DNA from: Paralithodes platypus | Taxonomy: Eukaryota > Arthropoda > Malacostraca > Decapoda > Lithodidae | DNA length: 64,000 bases | Direction of reading: 5' to 3' | NCBI GenBank assembly: GCA_032716605.1 | Contig: CM064480.1 | Coordinates: forward strand, 43,283,346-43,347,345 | In this document: one piece after another, positions 1 to 11,940 of the stretch | Layout of the letters: every line of letters starts with the position of its first letter | How positions within the stretch are numbered: the first letter of the stretch is position 1 | Notes under the pieces: generated by a model | Seen by the model: only the letters and a program-made list of their open reading frames with translations | Databases searched by the model: none | What the model was told of the DNA's origin: nothing | Program-made: the position numbers and the translations under genes

Positions 1-640
1 CAAACCTGGCGTGCATGTGTGAAAGAGTGAACGATAGGTTTTGGAAAGATAACAGCAGGTACGGAAGTGAGAAATTCTCCTCAAACCCTCGCAAATATGC
101 ATGCGATGGCAACAGGTATGTGAGAGAACAACAAAATTGTCCATCGGTTATTCATTAAAATATACGTGGAAAAGAGTCCTCAAACCTCCACAAGACCTAC
201 AGGTGTGGTCCCGGACAAGGGTTTAAGGGTGGAACAGCTTTGGAGACGATACAGTGAGGAATTGAGTCGTCATCCATTGTAAACTAACTTAATATAAAAT
301 CATCCTTCTATTAGCCATTAAAATGGATGTGGAAGAAAGGCATTAACAGCCTCCACAAAACATACAGGTGTGTCGGGTTGGACTGGTGTGTGTAAAGAGG
401 GGGACATACTGTACGTTGGGAAACTAATGGTGAATAATCATTGATATATTCTAACACATGCAAATGAAAGCCGTTCACTCATCACCCATTAAAGCTAAAG
501 TGGAAGCCAGCCATCAACATCCCCACAAAACTTATGTACAGGTGTGTCTGAGCGGACAGGTGTGTAGTAAGAGGGGGCGGCAGGTGTGTGAGAGGCGGTG
601 ATCCATCCTACTCTGACGTGCCAATATCGCAGACCACCCC
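1..640. repeat. Diverged tandem repeat, about 165-bp period
   Basis: The block 'cattaaa...gtgg...cctccacaaaac.tacaggtgtgt' recurs at about 153, 316 and 487, with a weaker copy at the left edge. Spacing is about 163-171 bp. No coding potential is seen, and the short open frames here overlap each other and look like chance. Confidence 0.6.
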
Positions 641-2184
641 TGGGACCCCAACATAGAGGGCCAGCCTCGGGGAGAGTTCGGGAATCTTGGGTTTTTAAGT
701 GCAGCCATATTGCATTCTTCAATGGCATGCTTCAAAATATTACATAATTTTGTCAGAATAATTTAATAATGTCAATGGCCCACGTATCACTTAAGTGATT
801 GGACAGTTGAGTCTTGTTTGTGCATTGTCTTTGGTTGTTAAGTCGGATACCTAAGCCCCTTTGGGGCAGCAGAGTATGCCGAGTTGGGAGGAAAGAATTA
901 AGATAGGATTGGAGAGTTCAGAGTTGCTATCCTTTAACCCTTTCACGCATTTATGACGCAGAGGTTGCCAGATTAGCAATAATAAACAGAGTCCTCTCAC
1001 TCTTATAATTACCTCTCCAAAATTAGTTTTCTGCCCACAGCTAACTCAAAGACAACTGCAGAGGTTGAAGTAACTAAACTAAAGGTTTCTAAGTACCCCT
1101 GATGGTATCAAAGGCTTTAAAGTATCCCTAATAGGCTCAACATCGCGTCATATGTCGGAGAGGGTTAATATATTTTATTGCTAGCTTGATATACAACCAC
1201 TGGGCTCAGATATCCTCTTTAAGCTAACAGACAATTGCTAAATATTTACTAATGGCATATATAATTAGATATACTTTTATTGAAGGAATTTATCGAAATT
1301 ATATTTTAATATATACCTCTACTATTCAAAAATTAGGCAGAATATAATAGTACAATGCTTTCCAAATGTTTAGGACAATAGTTTACTGACTTTAAGTTGC
1401 CCTAGTCTTGGCAACGCAAACAACATTCAAGAGGTTCAAAATTAGTCACGTTACCACCGCTGACAATCCAAATGTGTCAGGGAGACATTTTGGTGGACTA
1501 ATTATATCATATGTTTATATTTACTATGTGCTCTCCTTCAGAATTGTACAATAATTCAGAGAATCATTAACCCCTATTTCTTAAATGTAATAATGTAGAT
1601 GAATTAATATATATCATGTGATGTTCATTAAAGAGCATATTTAACATACAAAAACCTTCAATTGTTTAAATAATGAAGAAATAAAACACGACAACGAAAA
1701 TGTTGAATGATGGTACAGTTAGCCTAAGAAGTCGAATCACGAGATGTCATTACATATCGCTCAGTCTGTACTTTAACACTGTCTGCCAGATAGCGAGTAA
1801 GTGCAAACATAAGGTGTGTATAAGTAAAACCGGTATCGTACTTGAACTTTTATCGTCAACTATCGATGGTCAACATTTTCCTGGCATCATTTCTGAAATC
1901 TTTTGCACGGGTATCGGAAATTAGACTTTAGACAGACAAATTTATATTACATTTTTGTTTTTAAACCGCATTAGCCTAGCTGCTGGACCAGTGTTGAAAA
2001 TATAGGTTTGAGAGAAAACTCGTTCATGTGACACCGGCTTAACTATTGATTTGGATAAGCGGTTGATGCCATTTTCATATAGAAAGGTATTTGGCGCTAT
2101 CACATATCTTAGGGATTTTCATAGAAAATAGGATTGCGGAATTTTGTAATATACCTATTGTCTCACGCTCTAAGGAACTCGCAA
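641..2184. other. Unassigned AT-rich sequence
   Basis: I see no recognisable gene, RNA or mobile element. A small perfect palindrome (agcccctttggggc) lies near 856. A 74-codon frame at 1700-1924 has no recognisable motif and I do not call it. Confidence 0.5.
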
Positions 2185-2450
2185 TACAATACTGACTTAC
2201 AGTTATCAGATCATACAACCATACCATAACCTTGTTCATTTAATGTCACAATACACCTCTGACTTACAGTTATCAAATCTTGCAACCATACCATAACCTT
2301 GTTCAGTTAATTTCACAATCCAACTCTGACGTACAGTTATCAAATCATACAACCATCCATAACCATGTCCCTTTAAAGCCACATTACAACTCTGACTTAC
2401 AGTTATCAGATCATACAACTATCTCCAGTTAATGTCACAATTGCTATTAT
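2185..2450. repeat. Tandem repeat, four units of about 67 bp
   Basis: The motif 'ctgacttacagttatcaaatc' starts at 2192, 2259, 2326 and 2392, a regular 66-67 bp period. Each unit also carries 'caaccat..ccataacc' and 'ttaatgtcaca'. Units differ by scattered substitutions, so the array is not recent. Confidence 0.85.
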
Positions 2451-2963
2451 ATTTCGTTCAACCTTCACTGTAAGTGATGCCTACCAGATGTTCTATAACG
2501 TATGTGAGTTCAGAATAGCGTGTTAATGGAACCCTCTTAACTGGTAACTGGTAACTTATGAGTAAGTGTATGACCAATTAATCACCTGCAGTGAAAGGTG
2601 GTACACATTTATTGAACATTTCTGACAAGTTGACGAACTATTTTGAAACATTACCTTTAAACATAATATGTAGGTGTGTGGCGGTGTTTGAACACACATT
2701 CAGTATCAATATAGGTGACAAATAATATTACCATATTTAAATATACATTTCAAACAGTGAACTGTGAAATGATGATGATGATAATGCTATTAGTTGATTT
2801 TTAATAAAACATTTTTAATTATAAAGTAAATATGACTTGACTACCCTAAATGTGATTCCTTGAATGATATTATATACTATCAATGTTTAGCCAAGGAATT
2901 ACAATTTTAACACTTACAAGTCCAATTATTTTAATGTTGTATGCGTGGAGCTGGGCTAGTTTA
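2451..2963. other. Unassigned sequence downstream of the transposase-like pseudogene
   Basis: AT-rich, with a short ATG/ATAATG repeat near 2770. I see no gene here. It lies just 3' of the minus-strand pseudogene that ends at 2964. Confidence 0.45.
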
Positions 2964-4401
2964 CTAGTCCAGGCGGTCGTCATTGGGGTCATTCTCTCCG
3001 TCGACATCGTCCGCCCCCACCCCAAAATGTTTTTGTTCACTGAAGATCTCATTGTAGAATCCATGGTGATCTTCTGGCACATAAGTCAACAGATCCTTGA
3101 TGTGGCCGATAGTAGGTGAAAGGAACTCAGGTCGAAGGTGGCGGGATCATACACCTTGGAGCGGCCCTTCTAAAGTTTCATTAGCATAGGATCATGGAAC
3201 ACACCAAACCCAGCCTGGCATTGCACGCCAATCATGTTCCTATTACTCACAACAAACTTCTTAGCCTTTTTGAAGCCACTCTCACTCTGACTTGCCTAGG
3301 TCACACCATTCTGTAGTACACTGAAGTCCAGGAATGAGTCTTTGGTCATCTTATTTTTTCTGCACTTTTTCATCACTTTCATATAGTATGGGGTACTATA
3401 GATTTCCTTGCCTTTCAATTTAAGTTCAAAGTTACCAAAATCGCGGTCGCATGGTAGGTACGAGTAGCCAGGCTCCATGAAAAGGGTTCGATGCCAGATA
3501 ACTTGTTCCCATGCACCCACCTCAGGTACAACAGCACTACAGTAATGTTCATCTTCTATCCAGTGCAGTTGTCAGAAAACACAATGAGTTTACACACATT
3601 ATCACCAACAAAGTTATCTACATAATAATTAAGACAGCTACAAGTCTCGATGGAACCGCGTCTTGCCTGGATTTTGTTCCTTACATAGAAATAAGCCTTA
3701 TTTTCCTTGAGGTTGTGCATGCCAAAATTATAGGTCCACAGCTTCCTTTTGTAGTACTGTGCACTTGGTGTAGCCAAAGTCTGTTGGTGGTCTATGTCAA
3801 TGACAGATATGGCAGGGTTCTTGTCATCCCTGTAGGTCTTCATGAAGTTATGTGCTGCCTTTGCATCGGCTAAATGAGGCACTCTATCCAGCTTGTTATT
3901 TCGTCGTCGTCTTGTCCTGGCTTGAGTTAATTTATGTTGATTTTGAAGGCATTGAAATAATTACAAGTGTTAGAACGGGGATGTTCTTCCGGAATGTTTT
4001 TGTATACTGGTAGAGTGAGGCTTTGAGGTGTTCTAAGTTTTTTCCCTTTAAATATTCATGGTAATCTTGTAGACTCCAATGGTGGTAGATCCCAGGGGCA
4101 GGTAGGCCTACTTCTTATTAGGTGACTTGGTTTGCGAGTAATGGTATGTACAGGTCGGTAAGGCTTTAATGTGCTCCAAAGCTAACCGAGTAGCTTCCTC
4201 GGAGGTCTTGTTCTTCGGTTAATGGCAGCCCATTTGATATCCCGTGGGAGTTTCTGTGCCTGACGCCGCTGCCTTCACAAGCACATTGCACACACACATC
4301 TTAGAAATGGAGTGAATACTTAAAAAGGCTTCTGTACACATAGAAATGGGCACATTGTTAGCCAGTGTATTCCCAGCTCATCTTCCTCCTACTGTCCCTG
4401 T
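2964..4401 (-). pseudogene. Transposase-like protein, C-terminal three quarters (interrupted by Gmr1-1)
   Basis: This resembles an uncharacterised multicopy arthropod family that looks like a cut-and-paste transposase with an RNase H-like (DDE) fold. Visible segments in order: a GY.MGC-like stretch near 4230; a region matching the family pattern 'hi..lP...HYs' near 4150; VIDIDHQQTLATP near 3805, where the Asp is a candidate catalytic residue; KLWTYNFGMHN near 3740; IVFSDNC near 3575, a second candidate Asp; a YLPCDRDFG block near 3450; and a C-terminus ending LLTYVPEDHHGFYNEIF plus an acidic tail with a TAG at 2964-2966. These lie in different frames, so several indels separate them. The N-terminal part is at 13831-14188, beyond the inserted retrotransposon. 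I infer transposase from motif order; it could instead be a decayed domesticated copy. Confidence 0.65.
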
Positions 4402-6295
4402 TGTTACGTCCTGGGATATATAAACACTGGGCTCTTTCTATTGGACTAGGTATGCGGCAACAAGCAACAACGGAAAACGCTAGATCCAACCCTTATCTAT
4501 AAACCCAGGCAACAAACCACCCTAAACCGTCAAGAGTCCTGCCTGGACAACAAGGTATCCTATGACTCGGTTACAGGGTGCACGCACTATAGCCTGCTGA
4601 TAGTCAAGCAGGCTATATAAAAGATCACACAATTAAGTTGACTTAAAGCTTCAAGGAAAAGATAGATAACAGAATTAAATTGCAGAAACAATTTAATAAC
4701 AAACTAGAAGAAAGTACATTTAACGTTACGTTAATTAATACAACTAATCACCCCTGCGTGAAAGAAGGTGAAAGCAAACAGTCCTCAAAACATCGTACAG
4801 GTAGACAAGATGCGGGTTTCTAAACTGCATGCGGCTACTGTAGGATCTGATGCTTAGCAAAGAAAGTATGTTACGGATTTAGAGAACTCTTAACTCATAA
4901 GCAGGAATAAATACTAGTGATAGGCCATACAGTGTATAATGGCATAGGTATAATTAAATAAAGGTAGCAACTTGCAACATAACCACATACAGGTGTGCTT
5001 CTCACTCTTAGTCAGGCAAGCCTGCTCGGACAGAGTCTCTAAGCCACACCCTGACTCACAATGCTCACAAAAACGGTAAACTGTGGCACAATAACAAGCA
5101 TACAGAGATGATAAACCCCTAGCTGTTAATCTGCCAGGTGGCAGAGGTCTAGCCGGAAGGATATAGGCTTCGGATACCCGGGCTGAGCCACCTGCTCTAG
5201 CCTAGGGACGTTCCCAATTCTGTGCACCAAATTACTCTAATTGAAAGGGTGCTCTCTTGAGAGACTCAGATCGCAAGTATCTGACTCTCTCCTGGCGACC
5301 CTAAAACAAAAGCAAGACGTGCTAGCGCAGTGCTGAGTGGACTAGGCAAGGGCCCTCACACAACACAACACTAGACACACAGGGACACAGACAAGAAAAT
5401 GCCACCAGACTCCCACGGGTATCATAGTAAAGTTGTGCGGGTCCACAGGACTCGCACCAGCAGACTTTACTTAAAGGATCGCAAAAAGCCTCTCCTCCGG
5501 TCTAGCCCCTGCTAACCTGACACAAGAACACACTAGCAAGCATGAAACCACCAAATATGAGACAACAAAAAAGCTTCCTAGGTCTCGTTAACAATTAAAT
5601 CTCTGCAGAAGGCCCAAAATCCTATCTAGTTATCTGAGAGCTCGTCGTTAATACAATAATAGGTATAAGGTCTATCAAGGGGATGGGATAATTAAATAGA
5701 TTGGTGAAGTAGTGGAAAGAAGGTATACAAAGTAAGAGAGAAAGTATCTAAGTGGGGTTGAGAGGGATAGATATCAAGGGGGTCCGAAGGGTACGACAGT
5801 GAGGTGAGCTCTGAGTCTTGAATCTGTCTGGACCCCGCCCTAGGCATGCAGAATACATCCCATGCTTGGCAACACTCAACACAGTTGCCGGGACAAAATC
5901 CTCTACCCCGTGCGTGAGTCGAAACTAAGCCTAACGTTGCAATCAAATGCATATGGGAACGCTTCAGGCTCGTCCCAAGCTGGCAAGCGAAGCACCATCC
6001 CAAGCCGGTCTCTCTCTCCCGCTCGTCTCCTCCCGCCCTCACTAAACTTACATCTTATATATTATAATGAAACTATCAACTATCGAGAATAAAATATACT
6101 AAGATGCGTTGGTTAAGAATAAGGGCAGCTTCAAGCTGTGAAACAACATAAGAATATCCCAGACATTAGTTACGTTGTCGTAGGATATATACTAAGGAAA
6201 AGCCTGCCGACCGGCTGCCACTAGCCGGTTTCTAAACGGCTGGGCAGCCGACGCGCGCGCATGCCCGCACGTGGCTACTATGCAGAAGCGTCACA
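4402..6295 (-). repeat. 3' LTR of Gmr1-1
   Basis: 1,894 bp. On the plus strand it begins TGTTACGTCC and ends AAGCGTCACA, so in element orientation it runs TGTGACG...CGTAACA. It pairs with 11941-13830. Open frames inside it (for example around 5700-6090) recur in every LTR copy and are not credible genes. Confidence 0.95.
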
Positions 6296-6306
6296 CCTCC
6301 CCCAAG
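6296..6306 (-). promoter_or_regulatory. Polypurine tract of Gmr1-1
   Basis: Reads CTTGGGGGAGG on the minus strand and directly abuts the 3' LTR TG. This is the expected position for the plus-strand DNA primer. The same tract occurs in Gmr1-2. Confidence 0.85.
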
Positions 6307-6617
6307 ATATAAGACCCTTGACTAAGTTCTTCATATCTAACAGAAAGCTTCTCATAGTACCACACACTGTTGCGACACAAGGCACTATATATAAAAAAAA
6401 TAAAGACTGTTGCGCTCCACCGAGCAAGTTCAACTAACTTAGCGACAATAAGCGTAAACATTCAACTTAGATACTGCTACAACATCTTATACAAAATTCT
6501 ACACGTTGTAAAAAATAAAGAGTTTTTATAAGTTTTTTTTGTTTAATTTGTTTTTTTCGGCTGAACTACAGTGACAGCCTATTTTCCTCCACACTCAACC
6601 CTCAATCCTGTGGCAGT

Positions 6618-7965
6618 CTAACCAACATCATCCACCCTTGATAGACAATCCGCTATCACGTTATCAGAACCGGCAATATGGCGTATGTCCAGATTATACT
6701 CCTGAAGCATGAGTGACCACCTGGTCAGCCTCATATTCCGGTTATGAAACTGATTCAAGAATTTCAGAGGGTGATGATCGGTATAAACCACTACGACTGG
6801 TCCGAAAGCAGGAACATATACATCGAAGTGCCTGAGCGCCAGCACTATCGCCAGGAGTTCTTTTTCAATTACAGAGTAATTCCCTTGTGCACTATTGAAT
6901 TGTTTACTGTAAAAAACTCACTGGATGTTCGATACCTTCATCATCTGTCTGTAACAAGACAGCCCCTGCCCCTACGCCACTGGCATCAGTCGCCAGCTGA
7001 AAAGGTCTGCTGAAGTCCGGGGCCCTGAGTATGGGGTGGGTACATAACAGGTGTTTCACCAAGTAAAACGCCTCTGCACACTCAGGAACCCACCGGAACT
7101 TCTTGTCCTTAGATAATAAGTCAGTTAAAGGTGCAAGTACAGTCGAATAGCCTTTGATGAAGCGACGATAATAGTCTATCATACCTAGAAACCGCATGAT
7201 TTGTTTCTTAGTCGTAGGCTGGGGAAACTGATCGATGGCTTTGATCTTTGTCTGTGGAGGGCACACCTGACCCATCCCCACCTCGAACCCCAGGTACAAA
7301 ACTGTGGCTTTGACAAAATCGCACTTACCCAGGTTTACCACCAAACCTGCTTCATTCAGTTTATTAAAAAGCTGTCCGATGTGAGCACAGTGACTGTTAA
7401 AATCCTCGTCGTATATTATGACATCATCTAGGTACACCGTACAGTTGGGAATGTCGGCTACAATGTCGTTCATTAATTTCTGAAACATTGCAGGGGCATT
7501 TTTCAGCCCGTATGGCATAACATGGCAACGATATGTGGATCCGTCCACCACAAACCCACACACCTCTCGTGCTCGCTCAGACAAGGGCACTTGCCAATAA
7601 CCCTTAACAAGGTCTATCTTAGTGAGGAACTTGGCTTTTCCTATCTTATCCACACTGTCGTCCACGCGAGGGAGAGGGTAGGCATTTGTGGGGTTTAAAC
7701 CATTCAACCTGCGGAAATCTATACAAAACCGCACCTTGCCATCTGGTTTGGGCTGCAGTGTGACTGGGGAAGTCCACCTTACTGCACCCTCAGAAATCAG
7801 CCCACGTTTCAGCATATAATCCAGCTCTTCCCTAAGTGCTGGTAATTTAATAGGGGGAACACGGTATGGCAGATTTAAAGGGCGGGTGGTCCCCAACATC
7901 GACATCGTGCACCGCTTGAGTAGTGAGGCCAGGATGCTCCTTGAAAACAGCTGGGTTTGAATCAA
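6618..7965 (-). pseudogene. pol: Gmr1-1 reverse transcriptase and RNase H
   Basis: This is the C-terminal part of the polyprotein, and it comes after integrase. RT motifs: KVRFCIDFRRLN, LTKIDLVKGYWQ, the VMPYGLKNAPA block, and YLDD at 7423-7434 with both catalytic Asp codons. RNase H motifs: ATDASGVGAGA, a YSVIEKELLAIV-type Glu block, VYTDHHPLKFL, and a terminal DCLSR before TAG at 6618-6620. A one-base insertion in an A-run near 6912 (relative to Gmr1-2) shifts the frame inside RNase H. A two-base loss near 7872 separates this part from the upstream integrase frame. The start of the open frame at 7965 is not a natural start, because the protein is normally fused to Gag-PR-IN. Confidence 0.92.
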
Positions 7966-10957
7966 ACAAGTGCTGCACAGCTACACGCTGTTGCTCAGGC
8001 AGGTGCAATATCAACTCGTGAGCCACTTGTCTAGAATTCCCCGCCCACTGATCCGCGGAAACATGACAATCCCAATTATCCTCCCCCGCAGCTTGACTGT
8101 CCCTTCCTCCTTTTCCACCACGATCGCTGCAGATTAACACCGGGACAGTGAGAAGCTCAGAGGGGCGCCTCACATACTCTTTCATCAGATTTACATGGCA
8201 AAGTTGGTTCTTTTTCTTATGATCAGGAGTAGCTACTAAATAGTAGAGATCAGAAACCTTCCTTACAACCCGATACGGACCAGAATACTTGGCAGACAAG
8301 GGGTGTCCCACCAGAGGCAGTAGTATCAGTACCTCCTGATCTACTTCAAACTCCCTCAGCTTCACCTTCTGGTCGTATCTGTCCTTCATCTGAGCTTGTG
8401 AACTCTTAAGGTTCCGACCTGCTATCTCCAAGCTCTTTAGCATTCTCTCACGGCTTTCAACTACATACTTTAGAAGCGAGCATGGCTTTGTGACTCCCTC
8501 CCAGATCTCCTTGACTATGTGGAGGGGCCCCCTGACCCTGTGTCCAAAAACCAACTCGTTCGGGCTAAATCCCAAGCTCTCCCCAGGTACTTCTCTCGCA
8601 GCAAATAAAACGTATGGGAGACCTAGATCCCAGTCCTTCCCATTTTCCATGCAATAACACCGCAACATACTCTTGAGAGTCGAGTGCCACCTTTCCAAAA
8701 CTCCCCGACTCTCGGGATGGTAGGCAGATGATACCACAGACACTATCCCATGTTGCTGCATGGTCTGCTTAAACAGAGCAGAAGTAAAATTGGATCCCTG
8801 ATCAGACTGGATCTCCTGAGGGTAGCCATAACGAGAGAAATAGACAAGTAGGTTTTTGACAACAGTCTTAGCCATCCCGTTGCGCATGGGGTAAGCATCT
8901 GGATACCGTGTTGCTACATCCATTTCAGTTAGTAAAAATGTATTGCCGGCACTAGTGGGGGGCAATGGGCCAACCATATCGATAACTACTTTGCTGAAGG
9001 GCGGCCCAATGACAGGGATGGGTTGTAACGGGGCTCTCGGGATGACCTGATAGGGTTTCCCAACAACTTGACAAGTGTGACACTGTGACACCCATGACAC
9101 GACACTCGCCTTTAACCCAGGCCACCAGAAAAGCTTGCTCAGAGCTGCCTCCGTCTTACGTGCCCCCAGGTGCCCTGAAAAAGGCACATCATGAGCTAAT
9201 CTCAATAAGCTCTCACGGCACACCCTCGGTACTACTAACTGGTCCACTGATCCTGACCCGCCATCCCACTTTTTCTTGGGATCCTGATGTCTCCGATACA
9301 AGATCCCCTCGGACAAGAAAAAATCACCAGGCTGCGCATCCCCATCGCTCTCCAGTTCGATAGCACCATTACCACACGCCCTGACTTCAGGATCTTCCAG
9401 CTGCAAGGAACATATATCAGCAGGTGCGAGATTATCCAAGTTCATCTTAAATAATTTATTTCCACCTCCAATGTCCCGCTGAGCCATCCTTTCCTCACGC
9501 TGCACATAACGATGCTGTCGCAGAGTCTCTTCCTGCCCTGCACCTGCACTAGCGGTGACAGGCCCTGGGGCCTCTCCAGACTCTAACATAGGTGCCAATA
9601 ATGAGTCACCAAGAAACACTGCCGGCTCAAAACTCTCCAATTGACCAACACTTCCCGTTTTCTTGTGACCTTTCCTCCGCGGTTTGATAGACTGAGGTGG
9701 TGGCTGCAAGGCTCCGGATGTCTGAGAACGCGTCACAACACACGCCATGGTTTGTACGCTACACTTCTCAACCCACTCCTGTTCCTCCCTACTAACGTCG
9801 GCCGCCTTCTCGGCAACGACCAAGGGTGAAACCTTAGAAGCAGGCACCGCAAAGTCGTTGCCGAGGAGGAGGTCGACGCCCCCAACAGGCAAGTTCTCTA
9901 CAATTCCGACATCCCGCTCCTTCGCCACACCACCCACCTCCAGCTCCATCCGCACCAGCAGGTACGACTTCGTAGCATTGATCCCCTGAACTACCACCAC
10001 CCGAGCAGCGTTAATCGGTCTACCAGTAAAGTTCCTTAACAAGGTCTGAGAAGCCCCAGTATCATGCAATAGCTTAACTCCTCGCCTTTCGCCAGCCCAC
10101 CTCACAAAACCATGCCCTCTATGACCCCCAAAGACGTCGCGGACAGGGTTCGAGCCTTCCGGACTCTTGAACACAGGCTGTGTCCCAACCTCTGACGAAC
10201 TACCCTTGGCAAACTCAGAAGATATAGGCGACACCCCTATGCTGCGGGCCAATGACACAACCTTGTTTGGTGGCTTGTTCGGACATGCATTTGCAAAGTG
10301 ACCCTCCTTGTGACATGCAAAGCACTCTTTACTCTTTGGTTTCCCATGGGAGTGGGAGGTACCATTAGACTTCTTATACGGGACGGTATTTGGTTTATGT
10401 TCAGTTTTATTGTCAGTGCTAGATGGTTTTGTGTATTTATGTGTATCAAAATTCTTGGGAGGGGGAGGGGTACGATCCTTTGCACCCGACTCACTCCTAG
10501 CTGCTGCTCCGCACCCTCGAATTAATGACAGTCGGCGGTCAGCCATTTCTGCTGCCTCCTGGAGAGTTCTAGGATTTTTTTCCTTTATATTTAATGATAA
10601 GTCCCCGCCTGTGCACTTAAAGAACTGCTCCAAGAGAACCAGCTCACTCAACTCCTCAAAAGTAGCTGCCCTCTCAGAACGCAGCCAATGTCGTAGTGCA
10701 TCAGACAAGTCCCGGGCGTGTTCTAGGAAGGTACTATCCTTGCCCTTAGTAACACCCCGAAACTTCAAGTGGTAAGTTTCTGGTTGTAACTCATAGGCCC
10801 GTAGCACAGCCTTCTTTAGCTCATCATAAACTACCCAGGACTCTAAAGGTAGTGCATCATACGCTTTTAGCCCCTTTCCTAGGAGTCTTGATGAAACTAA
10901 TGCTGCCCACTTTTCCTGAGGCCACTGGTGTTCCTGACACTTCTTCTCAAATCGCAT
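7847..10957 (-). pseudogene. gag-pol: Gmr1-1 Gag C-terminal half, protease and integrase
   Basis: A 1,036-codon open stretch. In order: capsid-like region with SCAN-type similarity; CCHC zinc knuckle at 10283-10324 (CFACHKEGHFANAC); aspartic protease with active site DTGAS (DTG at 10055-10063) and a downstream LLLGNDF; integrase zinc-binding HHCC module near 9070-9210; and the integrase core with Asp in VVIDMVGPLPP (8978-8980), Asp in QSDQGSNF (8801-8803) and Glu in GVLER (8693-8695), a D-D(35)E spacing. The catalytic residues are intact. The Met at 10957 is only the first ATG after a one-base loss in an A-run, not the true start. The final dozen residues are out of frame because of the two-base loss near 7872, so reverse transcriptase would not be made as a fusion. 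Confidence 0.92.
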
Positions 10958-11725
10958 AAAAACTCAGTCACACCTAATTCATCGAACACAGGAACTAGTT
11001 TAAGCAGGTGCGACAATGATTGGTCCCGATGTCTGTTACCTCCCCCAATATTTCGCCCTGTTACCTCCACTCGAGATCTCTCAGCTCCCTGTCAGCCCGA
11101 TACCTAGTAGACTCTGCCTGCAGTTCAGCCTCTCGTATAGCTGTTCTCTCTGCAGCCTCAGCCTGAGCTCTAGCAACCTCAGCCTGCACACTAGCCTGTC
11201 TCTCGGCAGCCTCAACCTGAGCTCTAGCAGCCTCAACCTGAGCTCTAGCAACCTCAGCCTTGGCCATCTCAAGCCGAAACAACAAATCTGGAGTCAACCC
11301 TTGAGGAGGGGAAGGTGCATTTAATGGAGAGGGTCCCTGTGATTGAATTCCACGCTGCCATTGACCATCAACTTGGGGGTATGTACTAAATTCAGGCACC
11401 CTGACGTTTGATACGGGGGTAGAGTGGAGGGGGGCTGGGGACCGGGGCCCCCAGTCGCCTCTCCACTCAGGTCTCTCCCTTCTAAACCCAATATCAAAGT
11501 CCTCAGCTGATCTTTCCTCATACCACTTAAACCCTGGTGACCCTGAAGACCTGCCACACACTTTAAGCCATACTTATTCAGCTTCAACACCCTGGCAGCG
11601 GTAAGGGGCACCTCTAAAAATCTTCTAGCACCCTCCTCGCTATCGACTAGCCACTCCACAGGTCTTTCTCCCTCCGAGCCCGTATCGTGACCTGACCCAT
11701 CACTGTGTTCTGATGTATTAGACAT
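10958..11725 (-). pseudogene. gag: Gmr1-1 Gag N-terminal region with repetitive coiled coil
   Basis: The start is the ATG at 11723-11725, shared with Gmr1-2 and followed by an acidic, Ser-rich N-terminus (MSNTSEHSDGSGHD). The next section aligns with the N-terminus of Gmr1-3 Gag (EEGARRFLEVP, then a LNKYGLKC-type motif). At 11081-11272 an Ala/Glu/Arg-rich segment with repeats of the form ARAQVEAA predicts a long coiled coil. The frame changes near 11450 and again near 11070, where one C is missing relative to Gmr1-2. Gmr1-2 lacks most of this region through a deletion. Role by family: Gag assembles the intracellular particle in which reverse transcription occurs. Confidence 0.85.
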
Positions 11726-11930
11726 GTTTGTGTACTGCAGTAATTATCACAGTTATAGAATGTGCCTTATCTCCTATGCAAGTATGTATATACTAATGTT
11801 ATTTAAAATCTTTAATGTGTTATATTGGTTGCTCCAAAAAAAAAAATCTATGTCCACTGTATTCCTCTAATCATAAGGAATCTCAAAACAAATGACCACT
11901 ATATTCCTCTGTTCAGTAAATCCTATGCAA

Positions 11931-11938
11931 GGTCGCCA
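11931..11938 (-). promoter_or_regulatory. Primer-binding site of Gmr1-1
   Basis: Minus-strand TGGCGACC starts two bases inside the 5' LTR. TGG pairs with a tRNA 3' CCA. The next bases fit an animal tRNA-Arg ending GGTCG-CCA (my recollection of such tRNAs, not checked). A leader of about 210 bp (11726-11940) with an A-run separates it from the Gag ATG. Confidence 0.75.
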
Positions 11939-11940
11939 TT

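Noticed and set aside
840..880. Short perfect palindrome as a terminator or operator
   Set aside because: An isolated 14-bp palindrome in eukaryotic intergenic DNA; no supporting context.
5692..6092. Open frames inside the Gmr1-1 LTR
   Set aside because: They lie within LTR sequence on both strands, recur in other LTR copies with altered frames, and have no domain.
6307..6617. Possible env gene between RNase H and the 3' LTR
   Set aside because: Only about 300-400 bp in all three elements, with no signal peptide, membrane segment or long frame.
8960..9400. Plus-strand frames such as 9085-9363
   Set aside because: They are antisense shadows of the integrase region, repeated in Gmr1-2.
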